64,000 nucleotides of DNA from Streptomyces sp. A3M-1-3 (GTDB lineage Bacteria; Actinomycetota; Actinomycetes; Streptomycetales; Streptomycetaceae): positions 1 through 64,000 of the forward strand of contig NZ_JANAVP010000018.1 in the NCBI RefSeq assembly GCF_024213665.1. The letters run 5' to 3'. Made by a program: the position numbers and the translations under genes. This document shows, piece after piece, positions 1-9,061 of this stretch. The notes beneath the pieces are model-generated. The model was not told where the DNA came from, did not search any database, and worked only from the letters and a program-made list of their open reading frames with translations. Positions within the stretch are counted from its first letter, which is position 1, and each line of letters begins with the position of its first letter.

Positions 1-481
1 CGTTCACAGCGTCCTCGCTGTGTTATTGCCTCCCACCGAAGCAGAAGGACTTTCAAAGGAACCTCGAACCTGCCGAAACAGGTCGGGGTATCAACATATC
101 TGGCGTTGACTTTTGGCACGCTGTTGAGTTCTCAAGGAACGGACGCTTCCTTTGTACTCACCCTCTCGGGCTTTCCTCCGGGCGCTTCCCTTCGGTTTTG
201 CGTTTCCGACTCTATCAGACTCTTTCGTGTCCGATTCCCAGTCGAAGCGGGATTTGATTCGCCTTTCAGGCCTTCGCTTTCGCGTTTCCCTTTGCGGCGG
301 TTCCGACTTTATCAGAAGATTTCGGCCGAGCCGATCGGCTTCGAAATCCAGCAGGAAGTCGGATGCACTCCCCGGAAGTTCATTTCCGCTGGGGAGGCGA
401 CGTAGGTTCTAACCCATTGCGGTCGGATGTGTCCATCCGAGGCAACCGTTCGAATCTACCTCCCCACGCCACCCGTGTCAA
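1..481 (-). promoter_or_regulatory. rRNA operon promoter cluster and 16S leader (16S gene lies off the left edge)
   Basis: No protein gene is credible here. On the minus strand the sequence carries the conserved actinobacterial pre-16S leader, including the TTGAGAACTCAACAG block at about 122-136, which resembles the antitermination/processing region of mycobacterial rrn leaders. A perfect 7-bp hairpin lies at 5-22 and a CAGGT/ACCTG hairpin near 70-86. Upstream, reading leftward, are several promoters. TTGACA (476-481) is 17 bp from TAGATT (453-458). TGGACA (430-435) is 18 bp from TAGAAC (406-411). Two related units with TAAAGT (306-311) and TAGAGT (209-214) are each followed by GTCGGAA and have poor -35 boxes. 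Tandem promoters are normal for Streptomyces rrn operons. The identity of the leader is from memory of rrn leaders; the 16S gene itself is not visible. Confidence 0.8.
453..481 (-). promoter_or_regulatory. Near-consensus vegetative promoter, most upstream of the rrn cluster
   Basis: A perfect TTGACA -35 box (476-481) and a TAGATT -10 box (453-458) are separated by exactly 17 bp on the minus strand. This is the strongest sigma70/HrdB-type promoter seen in the window, and it points toward the rRNA leader. Confidence 0.7.
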
Positions 482-534
482 CAGGCCTTGCGGGGCGAGG
501 AGGAGACTAACAGCTCGGATGCCGTCGACGCACA

Positions 535-1542
535 TCAGGCCGCGGTGGGCAGCACCGCGCTGCGGTCCGGTGCCTCGACGTCCCCCGTCTCACCCGCTCG
601 CGCCGCCCTGCCGCCAAGGACGTACACGTACACAAGAAACGCCAGCTCAGCGGCGATACCGATGGCGATGCGCGCCCATGTCGGCAGTCCGGACGGAGTG
701 ACGAAGCCTTCGATCACGCCCGACACGAAGAGGACAACGGCGAGGCCGATCGCCATCCCGATGGCCGCTCGGCCTTGCTCCGCAAGGGCTACGCGGCGCG
801 TGCGGGGGCCCGGGTCGATGACGGTCCAGCCGAGGCGCAGGCCCGTGCCGGCGGCGACGAACACGGCGGTCAGTTCGAGCAGGCCATGCGGGAGGACCAG
901 GCCCAGGAAGGTGTCGAGGCGGCCGGCGGAGGACATCAGGCCGATGCCGATGCCGAGGTTGAGCATGTTCTGGAAGAGGACCCAGATCACCGGCAGGCAG
1001 AGAAACGCGCCGAAGACGAGGCAGATGGCGGCGGCCTGGGCGTTGTTCGTCCAGACCTGGGCCGCGAAGGACGCGGCGGGGTGGCTCGAGTAGTACGTCT
1101 CGTACTGGCCGCCGGGACGGGTCAGCTCGCGCAGCTCCGCAGGCGCGGCGATCGCGGCCTGGACCTCGGGGTGGGTGGCGATCCACCAGCCGATCAGGGC
1201 GGCCACGGCGGTGGAGATGAGCGCGGTGGGCACCCACCAGTGGCGGCTGCGGTAGACCGCGGCCGGGAAGCCGGCCGTGAAGAAGTGGGCCGCGTCGCGC
1301 CAGGTCGAGCGGCGGGTGCCGGTGACAGTGGAGCGGGCCCGGGCGACGAGCTGGGTCAGGCGGCCCGTGAGCATGGGGTCGGGGGCACTGGACTGGATCA
1401 GGGAGAGATGAGTCGCCGTGCGCTGGTAGAGGGCGACGAGTTCGTCGGCCTCGGCTCCGGTGAGGCGGCGGCCGCGGCGCAGGAGATGGTCCAGGCGGTC
1501 CCACTCCGCACGGTGGGCGGTCACGAAGACGTCGAGATCCAT
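535..1542 (-). CDS. Stage II sporulation protein M (SpoIIM) family membrane protein
   Basis: A 335-residue integral membrane protein of the SpoIIM/DUF95 family. The N-terminal 90 residues are soluble and helical (start MDLDVFVTAHRAEW). They are followed by about five membrane segments, with the characteristic NNAQAA and FQNMLNLGIGIG stretches and the LPHGLLEL motif. An upstream ATG at 1629 would add 29 poorly conserved residues; the ATG at 1542 has a GGAG about 13 nt upstream and starts at the family-typical residue. The gene is divergent from an RDD-family gene, a pairing common in Streptomyces. In Bacillus SpoIIM helps engulfment; here the role is not established. The stop lies just upstream of the rrn promoters, so these are not transcribed into it. 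Confidence 0.85.
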   Translation of the reverse strand: MDLDVFVTAHRAEWDRLDHLLRRGRRLTGAEADELVALYQRTATHLSLIQSSAPDPMLTGRLTQLVARARSTVTGTRRSTWRDAAHFFTAGFPAAVYRSRHWWVPTALISTAVAALIGWWIATHPEVQAAIAAPAELRELTRPGGQYETYYSSHPAASFAAQVWTNNAQAAAICLVFGAFLCLPVIWVLFQNMLNLGIGIGLMSSAGRLDTFLGLVLPHGLLELTAVFVAAGTGLRLGWTVIDPGPRTRRVALAEQGRAAIGMAIGLAVVLFVSGVIEGFVTPSGLPTWARIAIGIAAELAFLVYVYVLGGRAARAGETGDVEAPDRSAVLPTAA

Positions 1543-1657
1543 CCGGCTGCTGCTCCGCTCCAGGGTGCTGGTGACGTGCCAACCGTACTGAGGCACGATT
1601 CCGGTCAGCTTGGCAGACTGGATGTTCAAGGGGCAGGGCAGGGAAGGGTGGGCTTGG

Positions 1658-2617
1658 GTGAGTGAGCTGGTGACGGGGGACGCGGTCGTCCTGGGGTTGC
1701 GGCCGGCGAGGTTGCCGAGCCGGGCGCTGGCGCTCGTGATCGATTTGGCGCTCGTGTGGGCGGTCTACCTGCTCGTGTCGATCGGGCTGCTGGCTGCCAC
1801 CGCGTCGCTGGACGACGCGGCGGCGATGGCGGTTTCGATCGCGAGCTTCGTGCTGGTGCTGGTGGGCGCGCCGATAGCCGTCGAAACGCTGAGTCATGGG
1901 CGGTCGCTGGGGAAGCTCGCCTGCGGGTTGCGGGTGGTGCGGGACGACGGGGGGCCGATCCGGTTCCGGCACGCTCTGGTGCGTGGGGCGATCGGGGTCG
2001 TCGAGATCCTGATGACTTTCGGTGTGGTCGCCTGTATCGCTTCGCTGGTGTCGGCGCGTGGGCGGCGGATCGGTGATGTGTTCGCGGGGACTCTGGTCGT
2101 ACGGGAGCGGGTGCCCGTCGCGCGGGCTGCGGCCGTGCCGCCTCCGCCGCCGTGGCTCGTGGGGCGGTTCGCGGCGCTGGATCTTTCGGGGGTGCCGGAG
2201 GGGCTCTGGCTTGCGATACGTCAGTACCTGACGCGGATGGGGCAGCTTGACGCGCAGGTGGGCTGGTCGATGGCGCAGCGGCTGGCCGCGGATCTGGCGG
2301 CCGCCACCGGGGCTCCGGCTCCCGAGGGGGTGCCGCCGGCGGCGTATCTGGCCGCGGTGGTAAACGAGCGGCAGGCGCGGGACGCGCGACGGGCATTCGG
2401 GGTGTCCGGCGCGCCCGGGCCTGTGGGCCCCGCTCCTGTTGCTGCTGCTCCTGCTTTTCCGGTTCCTCCTTCCCCGCTTCCTGCTGGTCCTCGGCCCTCT
2501 GCCGGTCCCGCTCCTGCTCCTGCTCCTGCCCCTGTTCCCGCGCCCGCTCCTGTGTACGGGCAGCCCGCCGCGAGCGAGTCGAAGCCGCCGGCCACGGGGT
2601 TCGCGCCTCCCTCGTAG
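1658..2617 (+). CDS. RDD family membrane protein with proline/alanine-rich tail
   Basis: A 319-residue protein. Residues about 10-160 form an RDD domain with the hallmark RLPSRALALVIDLALV (R and D in TM1), GRSLGKLACGLRVVRDDGG and RRIGDVFAGTLVV. These give three predicted membrane helices. Residues 190-250 are soluble. The last 70 residues are low-complexity Pro/Ala/Val, probably extracytoplasmic or disordered. RDD proteins are often proposed as transporters or membrane partners, but the function here is unknown. The start chosen is GTG 1658 (VSELVTGDAVVLGL), which has a GGAAGGG about 10 nt upstream; the reading frame is open further back to 1610. It is divergent from the spoIIM-like gene, with 115 bp between starts, and convergent with the next gene (4 bp gap). 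Confidence 0.85.
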   Translation: MSELVTGDAVVLGLRPARLPSRALALVIDLALVWAVYLLVSIGLLAATASLDDAAAMAVSIASFVLVLVGAPIAVETLSHGRSLGKLACGLRVVRDDGGPIRFRHALVRGAIGVVEILMTFGVVACIASLVSARGRRIGDVFAGTLVVRERVPVARAAAVPPPPPWLVGRFAALDLSGVPEGLWLAIRQYLTRMGQLDAQVGWSMAQRLAADLAAATGAPAPEGVPPAAYLAAVVNERQARDARRAFGVSGAPGPVGPAPVAAAPAFPVPPSPLPAGPRPSAGPAPAPAPAPVPAPAPVYGQPAASESKPPATGFAPPS

Positions 2618-2621
2618 GCGG

Positions 2622-3242
2622 TCAGGCGACCGGGAAGACCGACGGCGGGCTTTCGAGGTCCTCGAGTTCGATGCCGGGAGCCGACAGGACCACGTCGCCA
2701 GCGATGTGGATCACGTGCTGCTCTCCCGTGTCCAGGGCGCTGACCTGGTACTCGTCCACCATGAGCCGCCCATTGTCAGTGGCGTGCGCTTCACTCTTCA
2801 GCAAGGCCCAGGACTGGTCCACAGTCCGCGGCGCCAGGACCGGGTCGGTGAAGGCCACGAGACGGACTCGGGTCGCGGGGAAAGCGGGGGTGAGGCGCAG
2901 CAGACGCGATGTCGCGATGAGGAACGCGGGGGACGTGCCGGTGAAGGCGTGGGCGGGGACATTGCCTTCGGTGGCGTGAGCGCCGGTCGGGTCGGTGCGT
3001 ACCCAGGTGACGCCGTCCAGGGCGGCACCGCGCACCTGCCAGCTCGCGGCGTGCAGTTCTAGTCGGATGGGGCGGCCGAGTTCGTCGATGGCCAGATCGA
3101 CGGATCCGGCGTGATCACCGGTGGGGGTGGTGGTTTGCGATACGTAGCGCCAGCCGGACGGGCCGGGGGCGCAGTGGAAGTGTTCTTCACCCAGGGGGGT
3201 GTGATCGTGCGGGTCATGGAGCGAATAGCGACCGCGGGGCAT
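2622..3242 (-). CDS. Conserved hypothetical protein
   Basis: A 206-residue soluble protein without signal peptide or membrane segments. It starts MPRGRYSLHDPHDHTPLGEEHF and is rich in beta-prone segments (WRYVSQTT, IRLELHAASWQVRG, EQHVIHIAGDVVLSAPGIELEDLESPPSVF). I recall such proteins as conserved among Streptomyces next to ahcY, possibly lipocalin/glycolipid-binding-like in fold, but no catalytic motif is visible and no function should be assigned. The ATG at 3242 is the only good start. It lies downstream of the ahcY terminator, in the same direction, and ends 4 bp from the RDD gene stop. Confidence 0.6.
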   Translation of the reverse strand: MPRGRYSLHDPHDHTPLGEEHFHCAPGPSGWRYVSQTTTPTGDHAGSVDLAIDELGRPIRLELHAASWQVRGAALDGVTWVRTDPTGAHATEGNVPAHAFTGTSPAFLIATSRLLRLTPAFPATRVRLVAFTDPVLAPRTVDQSWALLKSEAHATDNGRLMVDEYQVSALDTGEQHVIHIAGDVVLSAPGIELEDLESPPSVFPVA

Positions 3243-3274
3243 CGTGCTGTGAGTCCTTCACGATCCGGAACGGG

Positions 3275-3307
3275 GCAGGCCCCCGGCACGGGGGTGCGGG
3301 GGCCTGC
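3275..3307 (-). terminator. Rho-independent-type hairpin after ahcY
   Basis: Perfect 10-bp arms GCAGGCCCCC (3275-3284) and GGGGGCCTGC (3298-3307) with a 13-nt loop lie 16 bp past the ahcY stop on the minus strand. They separate ahcY from the hypothetical gene. Confidence 0.7.
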
Positions 3308-3323
3308 TTCTTACCGATAGCCG

Positions 3324-4781
<1,458 letters not shown>

Positions 4782-4827
4782 GCGAGCTGCTCCTCGTGGG
4801 GTAGGTCGAGGGTGGGTACGGCTGGCT

Positions 4828-4869
4828 CTGCGGCGACGCGGGCACACGAATGCCCGAGGCGACTCGCAG
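4828..4869 (-). promoter_or_regulatory. Structured element in the ahcY 5' leader
   Basis: On the minus strand, CTGCG/CGCAG outer arms (4865-4869 and 4828-4832) enclose a GGGCA/TGCCC hairpin (4851-4855 and 4840-4844). It sits about 50 nt upstream of the ahcY start. It could be an RNA regulatory structure; it does not clearly match the SAH riboswitch consensus as I remember it. The rest of the 350-bp gap (4782-5133) shows no gene. Confidence 0.35.
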
Positions 4870-5091
4870 CGCAGTCCGTCGGAGGCCCTCTCTCCCTCGG
4901 CCGGCCCGCACTGCGGACCGCCCGACCGCCATCAGCAGCGACGTCTGACACTGGGAACGAATCTACACCGATCGGCTGACCGGACCCCAGCCCGCCCGGA
5001 GACGGGACGTGGCCGAATCGCGGACCCACAGAACAGAAGATTGCGGGCCTTCCGGGTCTTTTGGTCCGTGGTTGTCCGTGGCGCGTACGAC

Positions 5092-5122
5092 GAAGACCCC
5101 CGCCCTGCCGGCGGGGGCCTTC
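5092..5122 (-). terminator. Terminator after the CDF transporter gene
   Basis: CCCCCGCC (5097-5104), a 5-nt loop and GGCGGGGG (5110-5117) form a perfect 8-bp stem, extended by GAAG/CTTC. It begins 12 bp after the CDF stop and ends the leftward mannose-operon run before ahcY. Confidence 0.8.
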
Positions 5123-5133
5123 ATACGTACGGA

Positions 5134-6117
5134 TCAGTGCGCGGCGTCCGGGGCGGGGCCGGGGCCGCCCGGCTTCTTGGCGGGGTTCTCCCGGCGCGCG
5201 GCCGCCGCCTCGCTGTAGATGTCCGGCTCCAGGTAGATCACGCGGGCGATCGGGACAGCGGCCCGGATGCGTTCTTCCGCCGCGTTGATCGAGTCTGCGA
5301 CCTGTGCTGCCGTTTCGTCCTGCCGGACCGCGATCTTGGCGGCTACCAGCAGTTCCTCGGGCCCGAGGTGGAGCGTACGCATGTGGATGATGCGAGTGAC
5401 GGTGTCGCCGTCGACGAGCGCCGTCTTGATCTTCTCCACGTCCTCGACGCCCGCCGCCTCACCGAGGAGCAGCGACTTGGTCTCGGCCGCGAGCACGATG
5501 GCGATCACGATCAGCAGCACACCGATGCAGAGGGTGCCGATGCCGTCCCAGACGCCGTTGCCGGTGGTCAGGGCCAGGCTGACGCCGACGAGCGCGAGGA
5601 TCAGACCGACCAGCGCGCCGAGGTCTTCGAGGAGGACGACCGGCAGCTCAGGGGCTTTGGCCCGGCGGATGAACTCCTTCCAGGACAGCTTGCCCCGGAT
5701 CAGGTTGGACTCCTTGATCGCCATACGGAAGGAGAAGGTCTCCGCGATGATCGCGAAGACGAGGACTCCGACCGGCCAGTACCACGCCTCGATGGCGTGC
5801 GGGTGCTTGATCTTCTCGTAGCCCTCGTAGATCGCGAACATGCCGCCGACCGAGAAGAGCACGATGGAGACGAGGAAGGCGTAGATGTAGCGCTCGCGCC
5901 CGTAGCCGAAGGGGTGCTGCGGCGTCGCCTGTCGTTGTGCCTTCTTGCCGCCGAGGAGCAGCAGCCCCTGGTTGCCGGAGTCGGCGACCGAGTGCACGCT
6001 CTCGGCGAGCATCGACGACGATCCGCTGAAGAGGAATGCCACGAACTTGGCAACCGCGATGGCGAGGTTGGCGGCGAGCGCCGCCACGATCGCCTTGGTT
6101 CCGCCTGACGCGCTCAT
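5134..6117 (-). CDS. Cation diffusion facilitator (CDF) family metal transporter
   Basis: A 327-residue inner-membrane cation/proton antiporter with about six membrane helices and a C-terminal cytoplasmic ferredoxin-like domain (from about residue 230: VEDVEKIKTALVDGDTVTRI). TM2 carries the metal-site residues in SVHSVADSGNQ. TM5 has LLEDLGALVG, so the usual His of the HxxxD pair is replaced, as in the ZnT9-like subgroup. HPFGYGRERYIY is the conserved loop. The start is ATG 6117 (MSASGGTKAIVAALAANL), preceded by AGGGACATCC; the frame is open back to 6174. Substrate is probably Zn or a related divalent ion, but the motif variant makes this uncertain. It is the last gene of the leftward run, 87 bp after manA. 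Confidence 0.88.
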   Translation of the reverse strand: MSASGGTKAIVAALAANLAIAVAKFVAFLFSGSSSMLAESVHSVADSGNQGLLLLGGKKAQRQATPQHPFGYGRERYIYAFLVSIVLFSVGGMFAIYEGYEKIKHPHAIEAWYWPVGVLVFAIIAETFSFRMAIKESNLIRGKLSWKEFIRRAKAPELPVVLLEDLGALVGLILALVGVSLALTTGNGVWDGIGTLCIGVLLIVIAIVLAAETKSLLLGEAAGVEDVEKIKTALVDGDTVTRIIHMRTLHLGPEELLVAAKIAVRQDETAAQVADSINAAEERIRAAVPIARVIYLEPDIYSEAAAARRENPAKKPGGPGPAPDAAH

Positions 6118-6204
6118 GGGTGCAGGATGTCCCTTCCTTGGTGCTGCGGCCCTGGCGCCGCGGTACGGCCGCACATTGTTGCAGGAGCCGGTACGGGCTC
6201 CGCG

Positions 6205-7368
6205 TCAGGCCACCACTGTCGCCCGGAAGACCGTACCGGTCCCGGACAGGGTTACGGCCTCGCCCGCGGGTACGAACGCCGACTGGCCCGGATGGAGGGT
6301 CAGTTCACCGGCCCGTGGCGCGCCGGCCGTGCAGAGCAGGATCTGCGGGGTGGCGGTGGGGAGTTGGCGGGGTGCCGCGCCCTCGGCCAGTACGTAACGC
6401 GACAGCCGGAACTCGTCGGTGGGTGTCTCGTAGAGCTCCTCGCCGTCGGGTGTGGCCTCGGGGCGCAGGATGCCCGGGTCCGTCGGCTCGAAGCGCACGA
6501 TGCGCAGCAGCTCGGGGACGTCGACGTGCTTGGGTGTCAGGCCGCAGCGCAGCACGTTGTCCGAGTTGGCCATGATCTCGACGCCGAGGCCGTTGAGATA
6601 GGCGTGCGGGATGCCGGCGCCGAGGAACAGCGCCTCGCCGGGCTGCAGTTGTACGTGGTTCAGCAGCATGGCGGCGACGACGCCCGGGTCGCCCGGGTAG
6701 TGGTGCGCGAGGGAGGCGTACGGGGCGTACGCGCCGCCGAGGCGTTCGGCGGCGGCCGTGGCCTCCGCGACGGTGTGGGCCATCTCCACGGGGTCCGCGC
6801 CGAGTACGGCGGTGAGGATCTCGCGGAGGGCGGCGTCCTCGGGATGCGCGTGCAGCAGGTCCACGTACGGCTTGAGGGAGTCGACGTCGAGGCCGGAGAG
6901 GAGTCCGGCGGACTCGTCCGGAGGCCGGAAGCCGCACAGTCCGTCGAAGGGGGTGAGTGCGCAGAGCAGTTCGGGTTTGTGGTTGGCGTCCTTGTAGTTG
7001 CGGTGGGGTGCGTCGATCGGGACGCCGCGGCGCTGCTCGTCCGCGTACCCGTCCTTCGCCTGGGCAAGGTCGGGGTGCACCTGGAGGGAGAGAGGTGCGC
7101 CGGCCGCAAGGATCTTGAGCAGGAAGGGCAGGCGCGGGCCGAACTTCGCGACCGTCGCAGCGCCCAGCTCGCGCTCCGGGTCGGCGTCGATGAGGGTGGA
7201 CAGGGCCGTTGCGCCCGCGCCGCGGTCGACGCGGGAGGGGGCGCCGGGGTGGGCGCCCATCCACATCTCGGCCTGGGGTTCGCCTGTCGATTCGATGCCG
7301 AGGAGTTCCGGGATGGCGGTCGTCGAGCCCCAGGCGTAAGGGCGGACGGTGTTGGAGAGGCGGTCCAT
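6205..7368 (-). CDS. manA: Mannose-6-phosphate isomerase, class I
   Basis: A 387-residue zinc enzyme interconverting fructose-6-phosphate and mannose-6-phosphate, the entry to GDP-mannose. Type I PMI signatures are present: the N-terminal YAWGS and EMWMGAHPGAPS, LPFLLKILAAGAPLSLQVHPD (zinc Gln/His ligands), YKDANHKPELLCALTPF (metal Glu/His) and LNGLGVEIMANSDNVLRCGLTPKHVD near residue 270. ATG 7368 follows GGAAGAGACGC. It stands directly downstream of an SIS-domain isomerase and manB, as in M. tuberculosis Rv3255c-Rv3257c. Together with the guanylyltransferase at 36.7 kb it completes the route to GDP-mannose. Confidence 0.96.
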   Translation of the reverse strand: MDRLSNTVRPYAWGSTTAIPELLGIESTGEPQAEMWMGAHPGAPSRVDRGAGATALSTLIDADPERELGAATVAKFGPRLPFLLKILAAGAPLSLQVHPDLAQAKDGYADEQRRGVPIDAPHRNYKDANHKPELLCALTPFDGLCGFRPPDESAGLLSGLDVDSLKPYVDLLHAHPEDAALREILTAVLGADPVEMAHTVAEATAAAERLGGAYAPYASLAHHYPGDPGVVAAMLLNHVQLQPGEALFLGAGIPHAYLNGLGVEIMANSDNVLRCGLTPKHVDVPELLRIVRFEPTDPGILRPEATPDGEELYETPTDEFRLSRYVLAEGAAPRQLPTATPQILLCTAGAPRAGELTLHPGQSAFVPAGEAVTLSGTGTVFRATVVA

Positions 7369-7419
7369 TGCGTCTCTTCCTGGGTACGTGTCGGGCCGGG
7401 CCGTGGTTACGCGTGGTGG

Positions 7420-8556
7420 TTACGCGTGCCCCGCCGAAGCCAGCGACAAGTAGACGGCGGCGAAATCCGTGACGGCGAGGAGTTCGGCGAGGCCCTCGAG
7501 CTCGCTGCCCTCCTCGGGTTCGAGTTCGCTGATCGCGGTGTCATGGCTCAGCGCGAGTTCGCGGGCGGCGGGGGCGGCGGTGAGTCCGCCGGTCGGGCGG
7601 TCGCGGAGCAGGACGACCCGGGCGTGCAGGGCCTGCGGCTCCTCCACCCGGTCACGGAAGAAGTCCTCGGGGTCGGCGCCCGCGGCGTACACGCCCGAGA
7701 GCAGTACCCCGTGGGCGGGCAGGGCCTGGGGCAGCTCGGCGGCGAGTGCGGGCTGCCCGGCGAGTTCGGCGAGTACGGCGGCGAACCGGCGCCCGGCGGG
7801 GCCCGCCCCCGCGCCCTCCGTCCAGATGAGCGGGAGCGAGTCGGCGAGCTCGGCGGCGAGGGTCTTGGCCGGATTGCCGTACGTGGCGATGGCCGGGCCG
7901 CAGCGTTCGGCGGTGCGGTCGAGGCGGTCGGCCACCCGCTGGAGGGCGTCGGGCGGTGCGGTGACCAGGCCGACCCGGTCGAGGAGGATCAGCAGCGGGG
8001 TGAGCAGGGCCCAGAGCGCGCCGGGGCCGGCGGACGCCGCGGTCTCGTCGTACTCCTCGAACGGCGCGGTCGCCATCGGCACGACAAGGCCGTGCACGCC
8101 GCCCACCGCCTCGCTCAGTGGCGAGCGCTGCGGGGCGACGGCGACGACGGTGCAGCCGCGCCGGTACGCCTGCTCGGCGAGCACGGCGAGGCCCGGTTCC
8201 GAACCGTCCGTCGTCGCGATGAGCAGCAGGTCCACCGAGCCGGCCCAGCCGGGCAGCGCCCAGCGCAGCGCACCGGCGGCCGCGGCGACTCCGGTGGGAT
8301 GCAGCCGGCTGACCGGGCAGGCGGCGCCGGCCAGCGCGGTGATGAGGTCCGCGACGCCGTTCGCCGCGGTGCCGGGGCCCGCGATGAGGACGGCGCGGGG
8401 CCGTCCGTCCGGCTTGATGTCGCCGAGGCCCGCCTCGGTGGCGTGCCGGGCGGCGGTGCGCACCCGTGCCCCGGCCTCCGCGGCCCCGCGCAGCAGGCCG
8501 CGGCGGTCGGCGCGGGCCAGGGCTTCGGGGGCATCGAGGAGCGACTCGTCGAGCAT
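7420..8556 (-). CDS. SIS-domain protein, phosphoglucose/phosphomannose isomerase-like
   Basis: 378 residues with two sugar-isomerase (SIS) folds. The first has AVLIAGPGTAANGVADLITAL and LLLIATTDGSEPGLAVLAEQAYRRGCTVVAV (SIS-type phosphosugar-binding loops). The second has PAKTLAAELADSLPLIW and the C-terminal LAVTDFAAVYLSLASAG typical of bifunctional PGI/PMI proteins. The classical catalytic residues of archaeal PGI/PMI are not clearly kept, so it may act as an isomerase or only bind phosphosugars. It matches Rv3256c in position and type. Start ATG 8556 has GGAGG 11 nt upstream. It is 52 bp from manA and 86 bp from the small Trm112-like gene, all one direction. Confidence 0.8.
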   Translation of the reverse strand: MLDESLLDAPEALARADRRGLLRGAAEAGARVRTAARHATEAGLGDIKPDGRPRAVLIAGPGTAANGVADLITALAGAACPVSRLHPTGVAAAAGALRWALPGWAGSVDLLLIATTDGSEPGLAVLAEQAYRRGCTVVAVAPQRSPLSEAVGGVHGLVVPMATAPFEEYDETAASAGPGALWALLTPLLILLDRVGLVTAPPDALQRVADRLDRTAERCGPAIATYGNPAKTLAAELADSLPLIWTEGAGAGPAGRRFAAVLAELAGQPALAAELPQALPAHGVLLSGVYAAGADPEDFFRDRVEEPQALHARVVLLRDRPTGGLTAAPAARELALSHDTAISELEPEEGSELEGLAELLAVTDFAAVYLSLASAGHA

Positions 8557-8641
8557 GGTGGTAAAGCCTCCGATCGCCGTTTTCGTACGTCGTGCGGGGT
8601 CGTACCGGTGCTGCTGTGCCGTACGGGTCTACGCGTGCGGG

Positions 8642-8824
8642 TTATGCGGGGCGGCGGGCCTCGTCGACGAGGAGCACGGGGATACCGTCGCGTACGGGGT
8701 AGGCCAGGCCGCAGTCCTTGCCGGTGCAGATCAGCTCGGGGCTGTCGGATGCCGACCGGTCGCTGAGTGGCGAGTGGCAGGCGGGGCAGGCGAGGATCTC
8801 CAGAAGGCCGGCTTCGAGCGGCAT
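8642..8824 (-). CDS. Trm112 family small zinc-ribbon protein
   Basis: 60 residues: MPLEAGLLEILACPACHSPL, then ELICTGKDCGLAYPVRDGIPVLLVDEA. The CPAC pair and the two downstream Cys form the Trm112/YcaR zinc ribbon, and the YPVRDGIPVLL ending is diagnostic. Family members stabilise partner methyltransferases; the partner here is unknown. ATG 8824 has GAAGGGA at good spacing, better than the upstream ATG at 8845. The 240-bp stretch between it and manB (8825-9061) holds no gene, only GC-rich inverted repeats such as the CCGG-flanked GGAGCA/TGCTCC hairpin near 8939-8961. Confidence 0.85.
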   Translation of the reverse strand: MPLEAGLLEILACPACHSPLSDRSASDSPELICTGKDCGLAYPVRDGIPVLLVDEARRPA

Positions 8825-9061
8825 GGGGTGGGTCCCTTCGAGCATGCGGTTTGGGCCACGTCAGCGTACCGCCGGGGGGCGTGGTCCGCGGCGCGGCGCC
8901 CGGCGCGACCGGCGTCGCGCCGCGGTCGGCCGGGGGCCCCGGAGCAACTGCTCCCCGGCCGTTCCCCTCCCCGAAACCGGTGGCAGGCCCCCAGCCTCCC
9001 GGCGGCGCGGCAGCTTCGCGCCGCCGGTGCGTCCGACCATGGGCCGGCCCCGCGCCGGGGG

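Noticed and set aside
106..405. Small ORFs in the rrn leader region
   Set aside because: They overlap promoters and the conserved pre-16S leader; no ribosome sites and no homology.
4782..4900. SAH riboswitch upstream of ahcY
   Set aside because: A GCGCTGCGA stretch and a CTCGG element are reminiscent, but the order of conserved segments and the closing pseudoknot do not fit the consensus I remember; kept only as an unnamed structured leader.
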